Part shown: one piece after another, positions 1-7,280 of the stretch
How the letters are laid out: each line of letters opens with the position of its first letter
Position numbering within the stretch: position 1 is the stretch's first letter
Source of the DNA: a virus
Virus record (IMG/VR): IMGVR_UViG_3300023176_001489
Span: 1 to 39,472 of that record
Length of the DNA stretch: 39,472 nucleotides
Reading direction: 5' to 3' (one strand)
Position numbers and translations under genes: made by a program
Notes under the pieces: generated by a model
Databases searched by the model: none
Told to the model about the DNA's origin: nothing
Seen by the model: only the letters and a program-made list of their open reading frames with translations

Positions 1-270
1 CGTGCGTGGTTTGGCAAAGGTAAAAAAGGCGGTGCTGGTGGCGGTGGCTGGGATCGTTATAATACCAAAGGCGAACGTATTGGTAAATGTGGTGATAGTA
101 AACCTGGTGAAGGTAAACCAAAGTGTCTATCTAAATCACGTGCGGCATCACTGCGTTCAAGTGGTGGTAAGAAAGCGATTGCTAATGCTGTAAAGCGTAA
201 GAAAGCAAAAGATCCAAACCCAAATCGTCGTGGAAAAGCAAAGAATGTAAACAATCATCCAAAGAAGTAA
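1..270 (+). CDS. Small basic Gly/Lys-rich phage protein (5' truncated)
   Basis: The frame is open from the first base of the window to a TAA at 268-270, giving 89 residues with no start visible, so the gene is cut by the window edge. The visible part begins RAWFGKGKKGG, followed by a WDRYNTKGERIGKCGD segment, a second Cys within KPKCLSKSRA, and a Lys/Arg-rich tail that ends in NNHPKK. This arrangement (W-F-G-K, Gly run, W-D-R-Y, two Cys, basic tail) resembles a small conserved protein of tailed phages and bacteria that I associate with the DUF5872-type family; that link is from memory. Function is unknown; the charge suggests nucleic-acid contact. The next gene begins 3 nt after its stop, so the two are probably cotranscribed. 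Confidence 0.75.
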   Translation, partial: RAWFGKGKKGGAGGGGWDRYNTKGERIGKCGDSKPGEGKPKCLSKSRAASLRSSGGKKAIANAVKRKKAKDPNPNRRGKAKNVNNHPKK

Positions 271-273
271 ACC

Positions 274-1272
274 ATGAAAATATTAGAAATCGTTGAAAGT
301 GTATTATTAGAAAAACCATCTGAAAGAGAAGAACAGGCTTATAGATTTTTTATAAGCATGGGGTTAACTCCAATACAGGCAGCAGGAATAGTAGGTAATT
401 TAAAACAAGAATCTTCAACTTTTAATACTAAAGATGTTGGTGACGGTGGCGAATCTATTGGTATAGCCCAATGGTCTTCTATACGAAGAAAAGATTTTGA
501 AAAAGTATTTGGTAAACCATTTAAGGATAGTACATTCCAAGAACAATTACAGTTTATATGGTGGGAACTTAACAATACAGAAAAAAGAGCATTAGATAAA
601 CTAAAAACAGCAACAACAGCGGCAGAAGCTGCTGCTTTATTTGATGAGTTTTATGAACGTAGTGATGGTAAGGCAAGAGACCAGCGTTCTAAAAATGCTG
701 AAGATATTTACACAAGATATGAAAATCCATCTAGTGTTGTAGACAAAGAAGTGGAACGAAGACTATTACGCATCGGAGTAAAAGGCGATGATGTTGAAGA
801 GTTACAGAAAAAATTAAATACTGCAGGATATAATATAGCAATAGATGGTATATTTGGTAATGAAACACTTAAAGCATTAAAAGCCTTCCAGAAACAGCAA
901 GGACTCACTGTAGATGGTATAGTAGGCGACAATACATACGAAGTATTAGATAATATTACAATAAGTGATACAGGTAATACTGATGGTGAAATTATCAGAC
1001 CGCAAACCAGACCTGAACCAAAAACAACTACAAAAACTGATCCAGAAGAGTTTCCTGGAATATCACCAGAAACTAAAGATGCGATTGATAAGACTGTAAA
1101 AGACGTTGTTGCTAAATCTACTATTGATAAAAGTACCAGAGACGAACTGAATAAAATGTTCAATGAACCAAAGAAAAATACAATCAAAAAACCTAAAGGT
1201 ACTACAAACAAGTCACCTAAAGTAATGACTACAGCACCGAAAGCACCAAGTTATTCAGCTGGATCAACATAA
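274..1272 (+). CDS. Phage lysozyme-type muramidase with peptidoglycan-binding domain
   Basis: This 332-residue protein probably cleaves host peptidoglycan. Residues about 24-150 match the phage tail-lysozyme type fold, with GNLKQESSTFN (Glu46 is the likely catalytic acid), then GIAQWS and a helical C-terminal part. Residues about 166-226 form a PG_binding_1 repeat (DVEELQKKLN, IDGIFGNETLKALKAFQ, VDGIVGDNTY). The last 100 residues are Thr/Lys/Pro-rich and look disordered. There is no signal peptide. The N-terminus MKILEIVESVLLE resembles the starts of several other proteins in this window and may be a targeting peptide. Its start lies 3 nt after the previous stop. It could be a virion-associated lysozyme rather than the lysis enzyme, because a separate endolysin-like peptidase lies on the opposite strand. 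Confidence 0.82.
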   Translation: MKILEIVESVLLEKPSEREEQAYRFFISMGLTPIQAAGIVGNLKQESSTFNTKDVGDGGESIGIAQWSSIRRKDFEKVFGKPFKDSTFQEQLQFIWWELNNTEKRALDKLKTATTAAEAAALFDEFYERSDGKARDQRSKNAEDIYTRYENPSSVVDKEVERRLLRIGVKGDDVEELQKKLNTAGYNIAIDGIFGNETLKALKAFQKQQGLTVDGIVGDNTYEVLDNITISDTGNTDGEIIRPQTRPEPKTTTKTDPEEFPGISPETKDAIDKTVKDVVAKSTIDKSTRDELNKMFNEPKKNTIKKPKGTTNKSPKVMTTAPKAPSYSAGST

Positions 1273-1508
1273 TGGCAAGACAATTACCAAAATCACAATC
1301 AACACAAAGCGTTACTTTAAGTGGGTGCAATACCTGCGGATACCCATCACACTGTGGCAGTGGTCATACTGTACAGTATAAAGATTATGAGGTTGATGGG
1401 GGTACAATAAGAGAAGTACAGGTTTGTAAACACTGTACTTGTCCTAAGTGTAGTCCAAAGACTACTGAAAAAACTCTAAACGTAAAACCAAATAAAAAAT
1501 TATTTTAG
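1272..1508 (+). CDS. Small Cys-rich putative zinc-binding protein
   Basis: A 78-residue protein not recognised as a named family. It holds eight Cys in CNTCGYPSHCGSG and VCKHCTCPKC, which could build one or two zinc sites (CxxC...C and CxxCxCxxC). The ends are polar and Lys-rich. The ATG shares one base with the stop of the lysozyme gene (TAATG), so translation is probably coupled. The 3' end overlaps the convergent peptidase gene by 4 nt, with no room for a terminator between the two transcription units. Confidence 0.7.
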   Translation: MARQLPKSQSTQSVTLSGCNTCGYPSHCGSGHTVQYKDYEVDGGTIREVQVCKHCTCPKCSPKTTEKTLNVKPNKKLF

Positions 1509-1957
1509 CTTAGTTCAAAGTGTGGACCATCAATAAATGGCCTGCGTCCTTGTGAACGGCGTAAGTCGATATACGCATCCATGGCATCCTGCATTGTTCC
1601 ATCCCATTCACGGATATCATTAATCTGCCATGCTGCGCCCCAACGTATAGAAACGCCTTCTTCAATTGCTGCTAACTTGAAAGCATCCGCAATGTCATCA
1701 TACAGTGACATTTCCCATGAACCTCTACTACCTACATATGCCATAACATCAACCGCTAAACCATCTAAGTGTTTTGACTTCATAGTTTGTGAGGCACCTT
1801 TTGCCACAAGTTCACGTTGCTCTTCAATAGTTCTTAAACCTTGGATTACCCCAAAGTCTACATTACTAAAAGAAATAGCAGTTTTTACTACTCTTACCAT
1901 CCTTTCATCCACGCCTTCTAATCTTGCTAAACTGCGTTTACTTAGTTTGAATGCCAT
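1505..1957 (-). CDS. L-alanyl-D-glutamate endopeptidase (M15-type endolysin)
   Basis: A 150-residue zinc peptidase of the M15/VanY type, similar in layout to the phage T5 endolysin, which cuts the L-Ala-D-Glu bond in peptidoglycan. Metal ligands are visible as His63 and Asp70 in KHLDGLAVDV and His146 in DGPHFEL; Asp143 is in the position of the catalytic acid (D-x-x-H). QGLRTIEEQ (residues 39-47) is the usual conserved entry segment. There is no signal peptide, so export would need a holin; a 66-residue holin-like protein is encoded three genes upstream in the same direction. It is the last gene of the lysis-type cassette, with 2 nt separating it from the upstream nuclease gene. Confidence 0.88.
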   Translation of the reverse strand: MAFKLSKRSLARLEGVDERMVRVVKTAISFSNVDFGVIQGLRTIEEQRELVAKGASQTMKSKHLDGLAVDVMAYVGSRGSWEMSLYDDIADAFKLAAIEEGVSIRWGAAWQINDIREWDGTMQDAMDAYIDLRRSQGRRPFIDGPHFELS

Positions 1958-1959
1958 TT

Positions 1960-2382
1960 TTAATCCTCCAGGCTTACTATACCTTTTTCTAAAAGTATTT
2001 CTCTGTTTATTAAATGTAGTGCCATAATCTGTTCTTTTGACTGACCGTGATATGGTACTGCATGGTTTTCTTTTATCATCAAGTCACTTAGTCTTTCACT
2101 ATCGATGATAAAATCTCCTAGTATTCTACCAAATTTACCAGTCTTATCTTTTTGTGTTCTAACTATAACTGTTGAACCAACTGGCATTAGACTTCGTACA
2201 AATTCTTTTGCTGCTAAACCAAATCTTTTTTCAATAAGGTCACGTGTTCTGCTTTCTGGTGAATCTATACCTATGATACGAACACGTTCTTTGTGCATCC
2301 ATATACCAAAGCCTAAATCGATATCAACATCAACTGTGTCCCCATCGACAACTCGTAAAACTTTACATTTATATTCGTACAT
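1960..2382 (-). CDS. Staphylococcal nuclease-like (SNase/thermonuclease) protein
   Basis: A 140-residue single-domain SNase fold protein. The family is made of Ca2+-dependent phosphodiesterases that cut DNA and RNA. All three hallmark residues are present at almost the same numbering as in the Staphylococcus enzyme: Arg35 and Glu43 in RVRIIGIDSPE, and Arg86 in KFGRILGDF. Asp13, Asp15 and Asp40 fit the calcium site. There is no signal peptide. The gene lies inside the lysis-type cassette between the spanin-like gene and the endopeptidase, so it could degrade nucleic acid at lysis or recycle host DNA; that is inference. A GATAAATA box abuts the ATG (2382-2389) but seems too close to serve this start. 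Confidence 0.87.
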   Translation of the reverse strand: MYEYKCKVLRVVDGDTVDVDIDLGFGIWMHKERVRIIGIDSPESRTRDLIEKRFGLAAKEFVRSLMPVGSTVIVRTQKDKTGKFGRILGDFIIDSERLSDLMIKENHAVPYHGQSKEQIMALHLINREILLEKGIVSLED

Positions 2383-2389
2383 ATTTATC
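2382..2389 (-). promoter_or_regulatory. GATAAATA late-promoter-like box abutting the nuclease start
   Basis: On the minus strand the sequence reads GATAAATATG, so the late box runs into the ATG of the SNase gene. A transcript from it would begin inside the reading frame. It may serve a shorter product or the endopeptidase downstream, or it may be chance. Confidence 0.3.
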
Positions 2390-2392
2390 TAC

Positions 2393-2866
2393 TCACTCTG
2401 CTGAATTTAGGCGTTCCACTAGCTCACCAACTTGATAATATAGATCATCTAAATCTATATCATACTCATCGGCCCATTCGTCAATCTGTTGAAGTTTAGC
2501 AACGATTTCAGCAATTTTTACTTCAAGTGCTTGTGTAACTTGGGCTGTGTAGTTGTTGTTGCGATTGTTTGTTTCGCCCATTTCATTGAAATCATCATAC
2601 ACTGCGCTGAAACGATTATCTGTATTCTCTGCTAGTAACTCAAATGATTCACCTGTGCGTCTTTCTAAATCAGCAATCATTGCTTTCAAGTCTGCTACGT
2701 CACGCTGTAGGTTGAATTGTTTTTCTTGTTCTGTCTTTGCTGTTAGTTCAGCCATTGCCGTCTCTAACTGAGTAATAGTCTGTGCTTGCTGTGCTGTCCA
2801 CCATACAAATGCTGATACTTGTAATACGATTGCGATTACAACACCTATGCTAAATTTATTGTTCAT
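2393..2866 (-). CDS. Membrane-anchored coiled-coil protein (inner spanin-like)
   Basis: A 157-residue protein with one N-terminal transmembrane segment (about residues 6-24, IGVVIAIVLQVSAFVWW) followed by an almost entirely helical, charged region with heptad-like hydrophobics (residues 28-155). This is the topology of phage inner-membrane spanins (Rz type), which span the periplasm at lysis; no sequence family is recognised. Its start overlaps the stop of the upstream holin-like gene by 4 nt (ATGA), and it is followed by nuclease and endopeptidase genes, which supports a lysis role. No embedded or following outer-membrane lipoprotein (Rz1) was found, so the spanin label is tentative. Confidence 0.75.
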   Translation of the reverse strand: MNNKFSIGVVIAIVLQVSAFVWWTAQQAQTITQLETAMAELTAKTEQEKQFNLQRDVADLKAMIADLERRTGESFELLAENTDNRFSAVYDDFNEMGETNNRNNNYTAQVTQALEVKIAEIVAKLQQIDEWADEYDIDLDDLYYQVGELVERLNSAE

Positions 2867-3063
2867 TTGCTTCCACCTATATATCCGCCAATAACTCCAA
2901 TAAGACCAGTTACTGACATTTTCATTAGAGTAATAACACTCTCGTCTACCGGTCTGTTCTCTTCTAGTGCTACTATGTAATCACCTATAATAATTACACC
3001 TAGTAATATTAACACACCAGTTGTAATCATTAATATTACAATATCTTTAAAGTTTTTAATCAT
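2863..3063 (-). CDS. Holin-like small membrane protein
   Basis: A 66-residue protein with two predicted membrane segments (about 8-28, IVILMITTGVLILLGVIIIG, and about 48-63, MSVTGLIGVIGGYIGG) joined by a charged stretch (EENRPVDES). Size, topology and position before a spanin-like gene and a peptidoglycan hydrolase fit a class II holin, which would form lesions in the inner membrane and release or activate the endolysin. No family signature was recognised, so the call rests on topology and context. A GAGG Shine-Dalgarno lies upstream of the ATG, and the stop overlaps the next start (ATGA). Confidence 0.72.
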   Translation of the reverse strand: MIKNFKDIVILMITTGVLILLGVIIIGDYIVALEENRPVDESVITLMKMSVTGLIGVIGGYIGGSK

Positions 3064-3078
3064 TTATTAATCCTCTTC

Positions 3079-3603
3079 TTAATGATCCATGTGATGACTT
3101 TTTTCTCTTGGATCTTCTATACTGTCATCAAATTCTGTAATTTGAAACTTTAAGTTTTCGTGTTCAGGATAATGTACAAATACATCTCCTTCAGGACATA
3201 TATAATGTATCTGTGCTAAAAGTGTAGCTTCTCCAGGTGTAATATGGTCCAAGTGATTTCCTGAAATCACAAAAGAAAACCCAAACTTATCTATTTTGTC
3301 ACTTGCAGGACCTGAAAATTTTGTTAAACTTGGATGAGCAGGGTGTACTATATAATCTACATCTCTTACTTCTAGGGTAAAATTTTCAACCTTACAATCA
3401 TCTCTATGTTTTTCTCTCGCAACTACTGCTTTGAACTCACCGTTTACTGGTGCATCAGATATTCTAAAATGTTCTGGAGCCCAAGTAAGAATATCCTTAC
3501 TTGATACTTTGTCCCAGAATGTATATCCGCCGCCTAGCATTGCTAGTGTAGCAGTTACAACTCCAATACCTTTTGTTATGTTATCTATGTCAAAAGAAAA
3601 CAT
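3079..3603 (-). CDS. Unknown membrane-anchored protein in the lysis-type cassette
   Basis: A 174-residue protein of unrecognised family. A hydrophobic, Gly-rich segment at about residues 12-30 (GIGVVTATLAMLGGGYTFW) probably anchors it in the inner membrane, with residues 35-174 outside. The outer part is beta-strand rich with two Cys (C70 and C135, possibly a disulfide) and ends in a His-rich tail (SHHMDH). Its ATG shares one base with the stop of the upstream lipase gene (TAATG), implying coupled translation. Position between lipase and holin suggests a role at the envelope. Confidence 0.7.
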   Translation of the reverse strand: MFSFDIDNITKGIGVVTATLAMLGGGYTFWDKVSSKDILTWAPEHFRISDAPVNGEFKAVVAREKHRDDCKVENFTLEVRDVDYIVHPAHPSLTKFSGPASDKIDKFGFSFVISGNHLDHITPGEATLLAQIHYICPEGDVFVHYPEHENLKFQITEFDDSIEDPREKSHHMDH

Positions 3604-4616
3604 TAATCCCCCCTTTTAATTTTTTCTTTTAATTTATTTACATCTTTATGGAACTCTCCATATATTCCATGATCCTCTATATATTTTAATCTATCCTTCC
3701 AAAGTACTTCGCTGCCGTCTTCTATAATCTTATCTATATTTTCTATATAACTTGTCATATAATGATCTGGTAGCTCTTTACCCATTTCATAAAATGAGAA
3801 ACTTTCCCTAGCAGACCATAACCAAAAACTGTTCACGCCAAAGTTTAAACTGTCCGGCTCTTCAACAAAGCAATACTTACCATAATCAAGTAGTTTAATC
3901 ATTTCACCTAGATGAGCATATCTATTCATATGAGTTCCAGCTGGCGGTACCAATGGAACTACATCAGTTTCATTTACTACTCTTGTGATTTTAATCTTAC
4001 CACGCATCTTTCTGATACCATGAGAGTCGGTAACTTTAGGTTGACCGAATGTGATACATTCTGATACATTGTGTCCACTATAGTCTAAGTACCAAGCAAC
4101 GATAATTGCTTCTGCACCACCTAATGAGTGTCCAGTCACATATGTAGTCCACGTTTTGTCTAGTCTTGTAAGTAAATCATCAGCAATCATTTCTGCTGTT
4201 CTATGAAAACCAGTATGAAGTTCAATACCTAGACGAAAACTTTTATCTTTAAAAAATTTTATATCTTGTAGGGCGTTGTGTGAATTGCTGGTTCCACGTA
4301 TAGATACATATTGTTCTCTTTTATCTTTGTCGAGTAAAATAATATATTTTATTTCATCGATTGTATTAACATACACTTCAAAGTTTTTATATTTTTCTCT
4401 TATAACGTCATTATCTTTTTTGTAAGCATAACTTGCTAATACAGCAAACCATCTTAAATTTTCCCAATCAACTTCATGTGATTTCGTAAAGTTCTGATTG
4501 AAACTATATTCTAAAGCATATTTTTTAACTAGCCATCTTCTGATAACTTTAGCTATTTTTGATAAAATCCAGCCCTGGATGATCCATTTAATAACGTATC
4601 TAATTAAAAAACTCAT
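3603..4616 (-). CDS. Class 3 lipase-like alpha/beta hydrolase, membrane-anchored
   Basis: A 337-residue protein of the Lipase_3 family (alpha/beta-hydrolase fold). The nucleophile elbow GHSLGG holds Ser164; Asp218 (NETDVVPLVPP) and His235 (RYAHLGE) complete a plausible triad, and RGTSNSH at 107-113 fits the oxyanion region. Residues 3-25 form an amphipathic to hydrophobic N-terminal helix (IRYVIKWIIQGWILSK) that may bind the inner membrane. Lipases of this family hydrolyse acylglycerols or phospholipids; the real substrate here is unknown. It is the first gene after a late promoter and leads the holin/spanin/endopeptidase run, so attack on host membrane lipid at lysis or lipid remodelling is the attractive idea. 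Confidence 0.85.
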   Translation of the reverse strand: MSFLIRYVIKWIIQGWILSKIAKVIRRWLVKKYALEYSFNQNFTKSHEVDWENLRWFAVLASYAYKKDNDVIREKYKNFEVYVNTIDEIKYIILLDKDKREQYVSIRGTSNSHNALQDIKFFKDKSFRLGIELHTGFHRTAEMIADDLLTRLDKTWTTYVTGHSLGGAEAIIVAWYLDYSGHNVSECITFGQPKVTDSHGIRKMRGKIKITRVVNETDVVPLVPPAGTHMNRYAHLGEMIKLLDYGKYCFVEEPDSLNFGVNSFWLWSARESFSFYEMGKELPDHYMTSYIENIDKIIEDGSEVLWKDRLKYIEDHGIYGEFHKDVNKLKEKIKRGD

Positions 4617-4636
4617 GGTCGTCTCCTCACCATGAG
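4612..4636 (-). promoter_or_regulatory. Hairpin enclosing the lipase ribosome-binding site
   Basis: A perfect 8-bp inverted repeat (CTCATGGT / ACCATGAG on the minus strand) flanks the GAGGAG Shine-Dalgarno, and its 3' arm contains the ATG. The 5' arm begins directly after the late box at 4637-4644, so an mRNA starting from that promoter would lose most of this arm while read-through mRNA would keep it. Confidence 0.55.
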
Positions 4637-4644
4637 TATTTATT
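4637..4644 (-). promoter_or_regulatory. T4-type late promoter box (AATAAATA) for the lysis-type cassette
   Basis: Minus-strand AATAAATAC, matching the T4-type late consensus TATAAATA, lies 20 nt upstream of the lipase start with GAGGAG between. It sits just past the terminator that ends the aminopeptidase unit. Confidence 0.65.
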
Positions 4645-4654
4645 AAATACGAAT

Positions 4655-4682
4655 AAAAAAGCGAGCCTAAAGCCCGCTTTGA
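4655..4682 (-). terminator. Intrinsic terminator after the aminopeptidase gene
   Basis: On the minus strand, AGCGGGC-TTTAG-GCTCGCT forms a 7-bp stem (one G-U pair) followed by TTTTT. It begins just after the aminopeptidase stop and precedes the next late promoter. Confidence 0.8.
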
Positions 4683-4683
4683 T

Positions 4684-6129
4684 TTAATATTTCATATCTT
4701 CATCTATTTCTAAATGTTCTTTGACTTCTGCTGCTGCAACATTAAATAATGTCCTTACCCCAAACCCAACTGCACCTTTTGGAACAGTAGGTTTACCACT
4801 GTTATCCCAGCATACACCAGCAATATCCAAGTGCGCCCAAGCACGGTCACTATCAACAAAACGATATAAAAATTCTGCTGCTGTAGTCGAACCTCCGTTA
4901 CGACCGCCACCTATATTTTTAACATCAGCGATATCACTGTCTAACATCTTATTCCAGTTTTTTCCCATCGGCATACGCCAGAAACCTTCACCCGAATTAC
5001 TACCAGCGTCTAATATTTCTTGTCCCCATTCTGCTGAGTTTGTAAATAGACCTGCTGCTTCTTCACCTAGTGAAATAACTATAGCACCTGTTAGTGTTGC
5101 TAAATCAATGATACGATCCGGGTTGTACTCTTGTTGTACAAAGTGTAGAATATCTGCTAGAACTAATCTACCTTCAGCATCAGTATTTAAGTTTTCTACG
5201 GTCTTACCGCTTAGTGAAGTTACCACATCACCCGGTTTGATAGAGTTACCGTCTGGCATGTTTTCTACTAGACCCACAATACCAACAACATGACGATCCA
5301 ATCTCTGTGAAGCAATAGCATGCATTGCACCTACAACTGCACCAGATCCGCCCATGTCGTATTTCATATCACCCATTCCAGCACTAGGTTTAATAGAAAT
5401 GCCACCTGTATCAAATGTTACGCCTTTACCAACTAATGCCAATGGTCTAGTTACAGGTTGGTCTTTCCAATCTAAATTTTTATGGAATGGAATAGGTCCC
5501 TCCCATTCCATTACGACTACATAAGAGTCTTTAACTGAACCTTGTCCTACACTTAATAATAAATCAAACCCCATTGTTTCTAGTTGAGATTGATGGAAGA
5601 TACGAACATTTACACCCAATGGTGTTAATAATTCATCAATGCGTTGTGCGTATGTAGCAGGATATAAAACGTTACCAGGTTCAGTAATTAAATCACGGGC
5701 AACAAAAACACTGTTATGAATAGAACTATCTTTATCACAATCAATATGAATATTAAGTTCTTCATCTTTACTATCTGATTTGTATTTTGAGAATTTATAA
5801 GTTGCTAACATAGCTCCTTCGTAAATACTGTCATTAAAATCATTATTGATTTCAAAATAAATGTTTCTTACAGAACCTGAGTATTTCTTAACCCAACTGC
5901 CGCCGAAGTCACGCCAATCTTGTTCTGTCTCAGCGTTTGTTTTTACAACTACAATTGCATCTACATTCAACTTTGATGGAAATGAAACTACTACTTCAGC
6001 AGTATCTTTATCCTTAAATTCTTTATAATCGCAAACACTTGATAATTGTCCTGATGTTTTTTTATCTAGTGATTTAAACTCTTTTGTGTCATACAAAACT
6101 ACTACGGCAGAATTTAATTCAAATGTCAT
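4684..6129 (-). CDS. pepA: Leucyl aminopeptidase (M17 family)
   Basis: A 481-residue M17 metallo-aminopeptidase, close to the usual length of the family (about 480-500). These enzymes remove N-terminal residues, especially Leu, as cytosolic hexamers with two metal ions. Visible active-site segments are GKGVTFDTGG (Lys235, Asp240), KYDMGGSGAVVGA (Asp258 region) and the signature NTDAEGRL (Asp317, Glu319, Arg321). The N-terminal domain is divergent, as is common. It is the last gene of a clpS/EEP/nucleosidase/HIT unit, overlaps the upstream HIT gene by 11 nt and is followed by a clear terminator. An aminopeptidase in the same unit as ClpS suggests peptide recycling into amino acids. It looks intact. 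Confidence 0.93.
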   Translation of the reverse strand: MTFELNSAVVVLYDTKEFKSLDKKTSGQLSSVCDYKEFKDKDTAEVVVSFPSKLNVDAIVVVKTNAETEQDWRDFGGSWVKKYSGSVRNIYFEINNDFNDSIYEGAMLATYKFSKYKSDSKDEELNIHIDCDKDSSIHNSVFVARDLITEPGNVLYPATYAQRIDELLTPLGVNVRIFHQSQLETMGFDLLLSVGQGSVKDSYVVVMEWEGPIPFHKNLDWKDQPVTRPLALVGKGVTFDTGGISIKPSAGMGDMKYDMGGSGAVVGAMHAIASQRLDRHVVGIVGLVENMPDGNSIKPGDVVTSLSGKTVENLNTDAEGRLVLADILHFVQQEYNPDRIIDLATLTGAIVISLGEEAAGLFTNSAEWGQEILDAGSNSGEGFWRMPMGKNWNKMLDSDIADVKNIGGGRNGGSTTAAEFLYRFVDSDRAWAHLDIAGVCWDNSGKPTVPKGAVGFGVRTLFNVAAAEVKEHLEIDEDMKY

Positions 6130-6565
6130 TATCTTTCCTCTTTTCTACTAATTCTTTATGCTGTTTTCTATATTCTTCTTTATGTTCGGGATGATTCATA
6201 TAATATGAAGCATTCATACCTCCTCTGTGTGCCAATCGCACACTTCCGGGAAATCCTTCTATATCACCTTTATGCCTTGGTATAAAATGAATATGTGGCC
6301 ACATAACAGTCTGTCCTGCATATTCTCCCATATTCATTCCGAAATGATACCCATCTATTTCCCCTTGTTCACGCAAATTGTTACCATAAGTGATTGTTGC
6401 TTCAAGTGCTAGTGTTATAAATTCTACATTGTTTCTTTTTGGTACAAATAATAAATGTCCTTCACATACTGGCCATTTGTCTTTATAAACCTTGTAATAA
6501 AAGTCATCATTTATAACATCTTGTTGGCTTTTTTCAAACGGAGTATCTTCAAACTTTTCAATCAT
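6119..6565 (-). CDS. HIT-family nucleotide hydrolase/transferase
   Basis: A 148-residue HIT protein. The HIT motif reads QTVMWPHIHFIPRHKGD (residues 85-101). His91 and His93 are in place; the first His of the canonical H-x-H-x-H-x-x triad is replaced by Trp89, as seen in some HIT subgroups, and His98 follows. Family members hydrolyse phosphoramidates or dinucleoside polyphosphates or act as nucleotidyl transferases. The N-terminal strand DDFYYKVYKDKWPVCEGHLLFVPKR is typical. It overlaps the nucleosidase gene upstream by 8 nt and the aminopeptidase downstream by 11 nt, so all three are one operon, perhaps for nucleotide and peptide salvage. The exact substrate cannot be told. Confidence 0.86.
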   Translation of the reverse strand: MIEKFEDTPFEKSQQDVINDDFYYKVYKDKWPVCEGHLLFVPKRNNVEFITLALEATITYGNNLREQGEIDGYHFGMNMGEYAGQTVMWPHIHFIPRHKGDIEGFPGSVRLAHRGGMNASYYMNHPEHKEEYRKQHKELVEKRKDNDI

Positions 6566-7274
6566 CCCATGTGTCCATTAATGGTAATAGTTTTTTAACT
6601 ATCTTTGCTGCTTTGCTTGAACTTTCATCTACAAAATCATCAAAATCAACATGAGAATCATCACCTGCTAAATCACTTAGCACTCTTACTACAACAAACG
6701 GTTTATGCCATTGACAGCAAACTTGCGCAATTGCTGCACCTTCCATTTCAATCGCATCGGCATCAAATTGTTTATGGAACATTTTACGTGTTTCACTGCA
6801 TGCTAGATAAGTATCACCAGTTAATATCTTTCCGAATTTAACAACTTTTCCAATAGATGCATCTAATAATGTTTTCATATCTTCAGACATAACATATGAT
6901 ACTTCAGTCTTACTACCTTCTAATGCTGGGAAAGAACCAGGAAGAGAAGATATAAGTTCACCTGTTACAATCGCACCGTAGTCATGTTGTATCAGTTCTT
7001 CACCGATAATTATGTCTCCGATTTTATATTCTGGATTTAATCCTCCCGCAACTCCACTAAAAACTATACTACTACAACCGTAGTGTGCTAAAAGTAACGT
7101 AGTTGTAACTGCGGCATTTACTTTGCCAATTCCACATTCTGCTGCTATAACATTGACACCATTAATGGAACCAAACTGAAATGTTTTATCCATAATAGTT
7201 TGTTCTTTTGGTGTTTCATCCCATTGTATTTTTGAATACTCTTCTGGTATAGCAGAAATAATTCCTACTGTCAT
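6558..7274 (-). CDS. mtnN: 5'-methylthioadenosine/S-adenosylhomocysteine nucleosidase
   Basis: A 238-residue MTA/SAH nucleosidase, essentially family length (about 230). It splits MTA or SAH into adenine and the thioribose compound, relieving inhibition of SAM-dependent methyltransferases and returning adenine to the pool. Key residues are present: Glu12 in SAIPEE, the FSGVAGGL loop at 72-79, Glu176 and Glu178 in EMEGAA, and the general acid Asp201 in SDLAG. Its start lies 7 nt after the stop of the EEP-fold gene and its 3' end overlaps the HIT gene. In a phage it could support heavy DNA methylation or prevent build-up of SAM by-products; I see no methyltransferase in this window. Confidence 0.9.
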   Translation of the reverse strand: MTVGIISAIPEEYSKIQWDETPKEQTIMDKTFQFGSINGVNVIAAECGIGKVNAAVTTTLLLAHYGCSSIVFSGVAGGLNPEYKIGDIIIGEELIQHDYGAIVTGELISSLPGSFPALEGSKTEVSYVMSEDMKTLLDASIGKVVKFGKILTGDTYLACSETRKMFHKQFDADAIEMEGAAIAQVCCQWHKPFVVVRVLSDLAGDDSHVDFDDFVDESSSKAAKIVKKLLPLMDTWDD

Positions 7275-7280
7275 TTATTT

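Noticed and set aside
708-1211. 167-residue frame antisense to the lysozyme gene
   Set aside because: Shadow of the real gene: Ser/Leu/Val-rich composition as expected from reverse frames, and no ribosome site.
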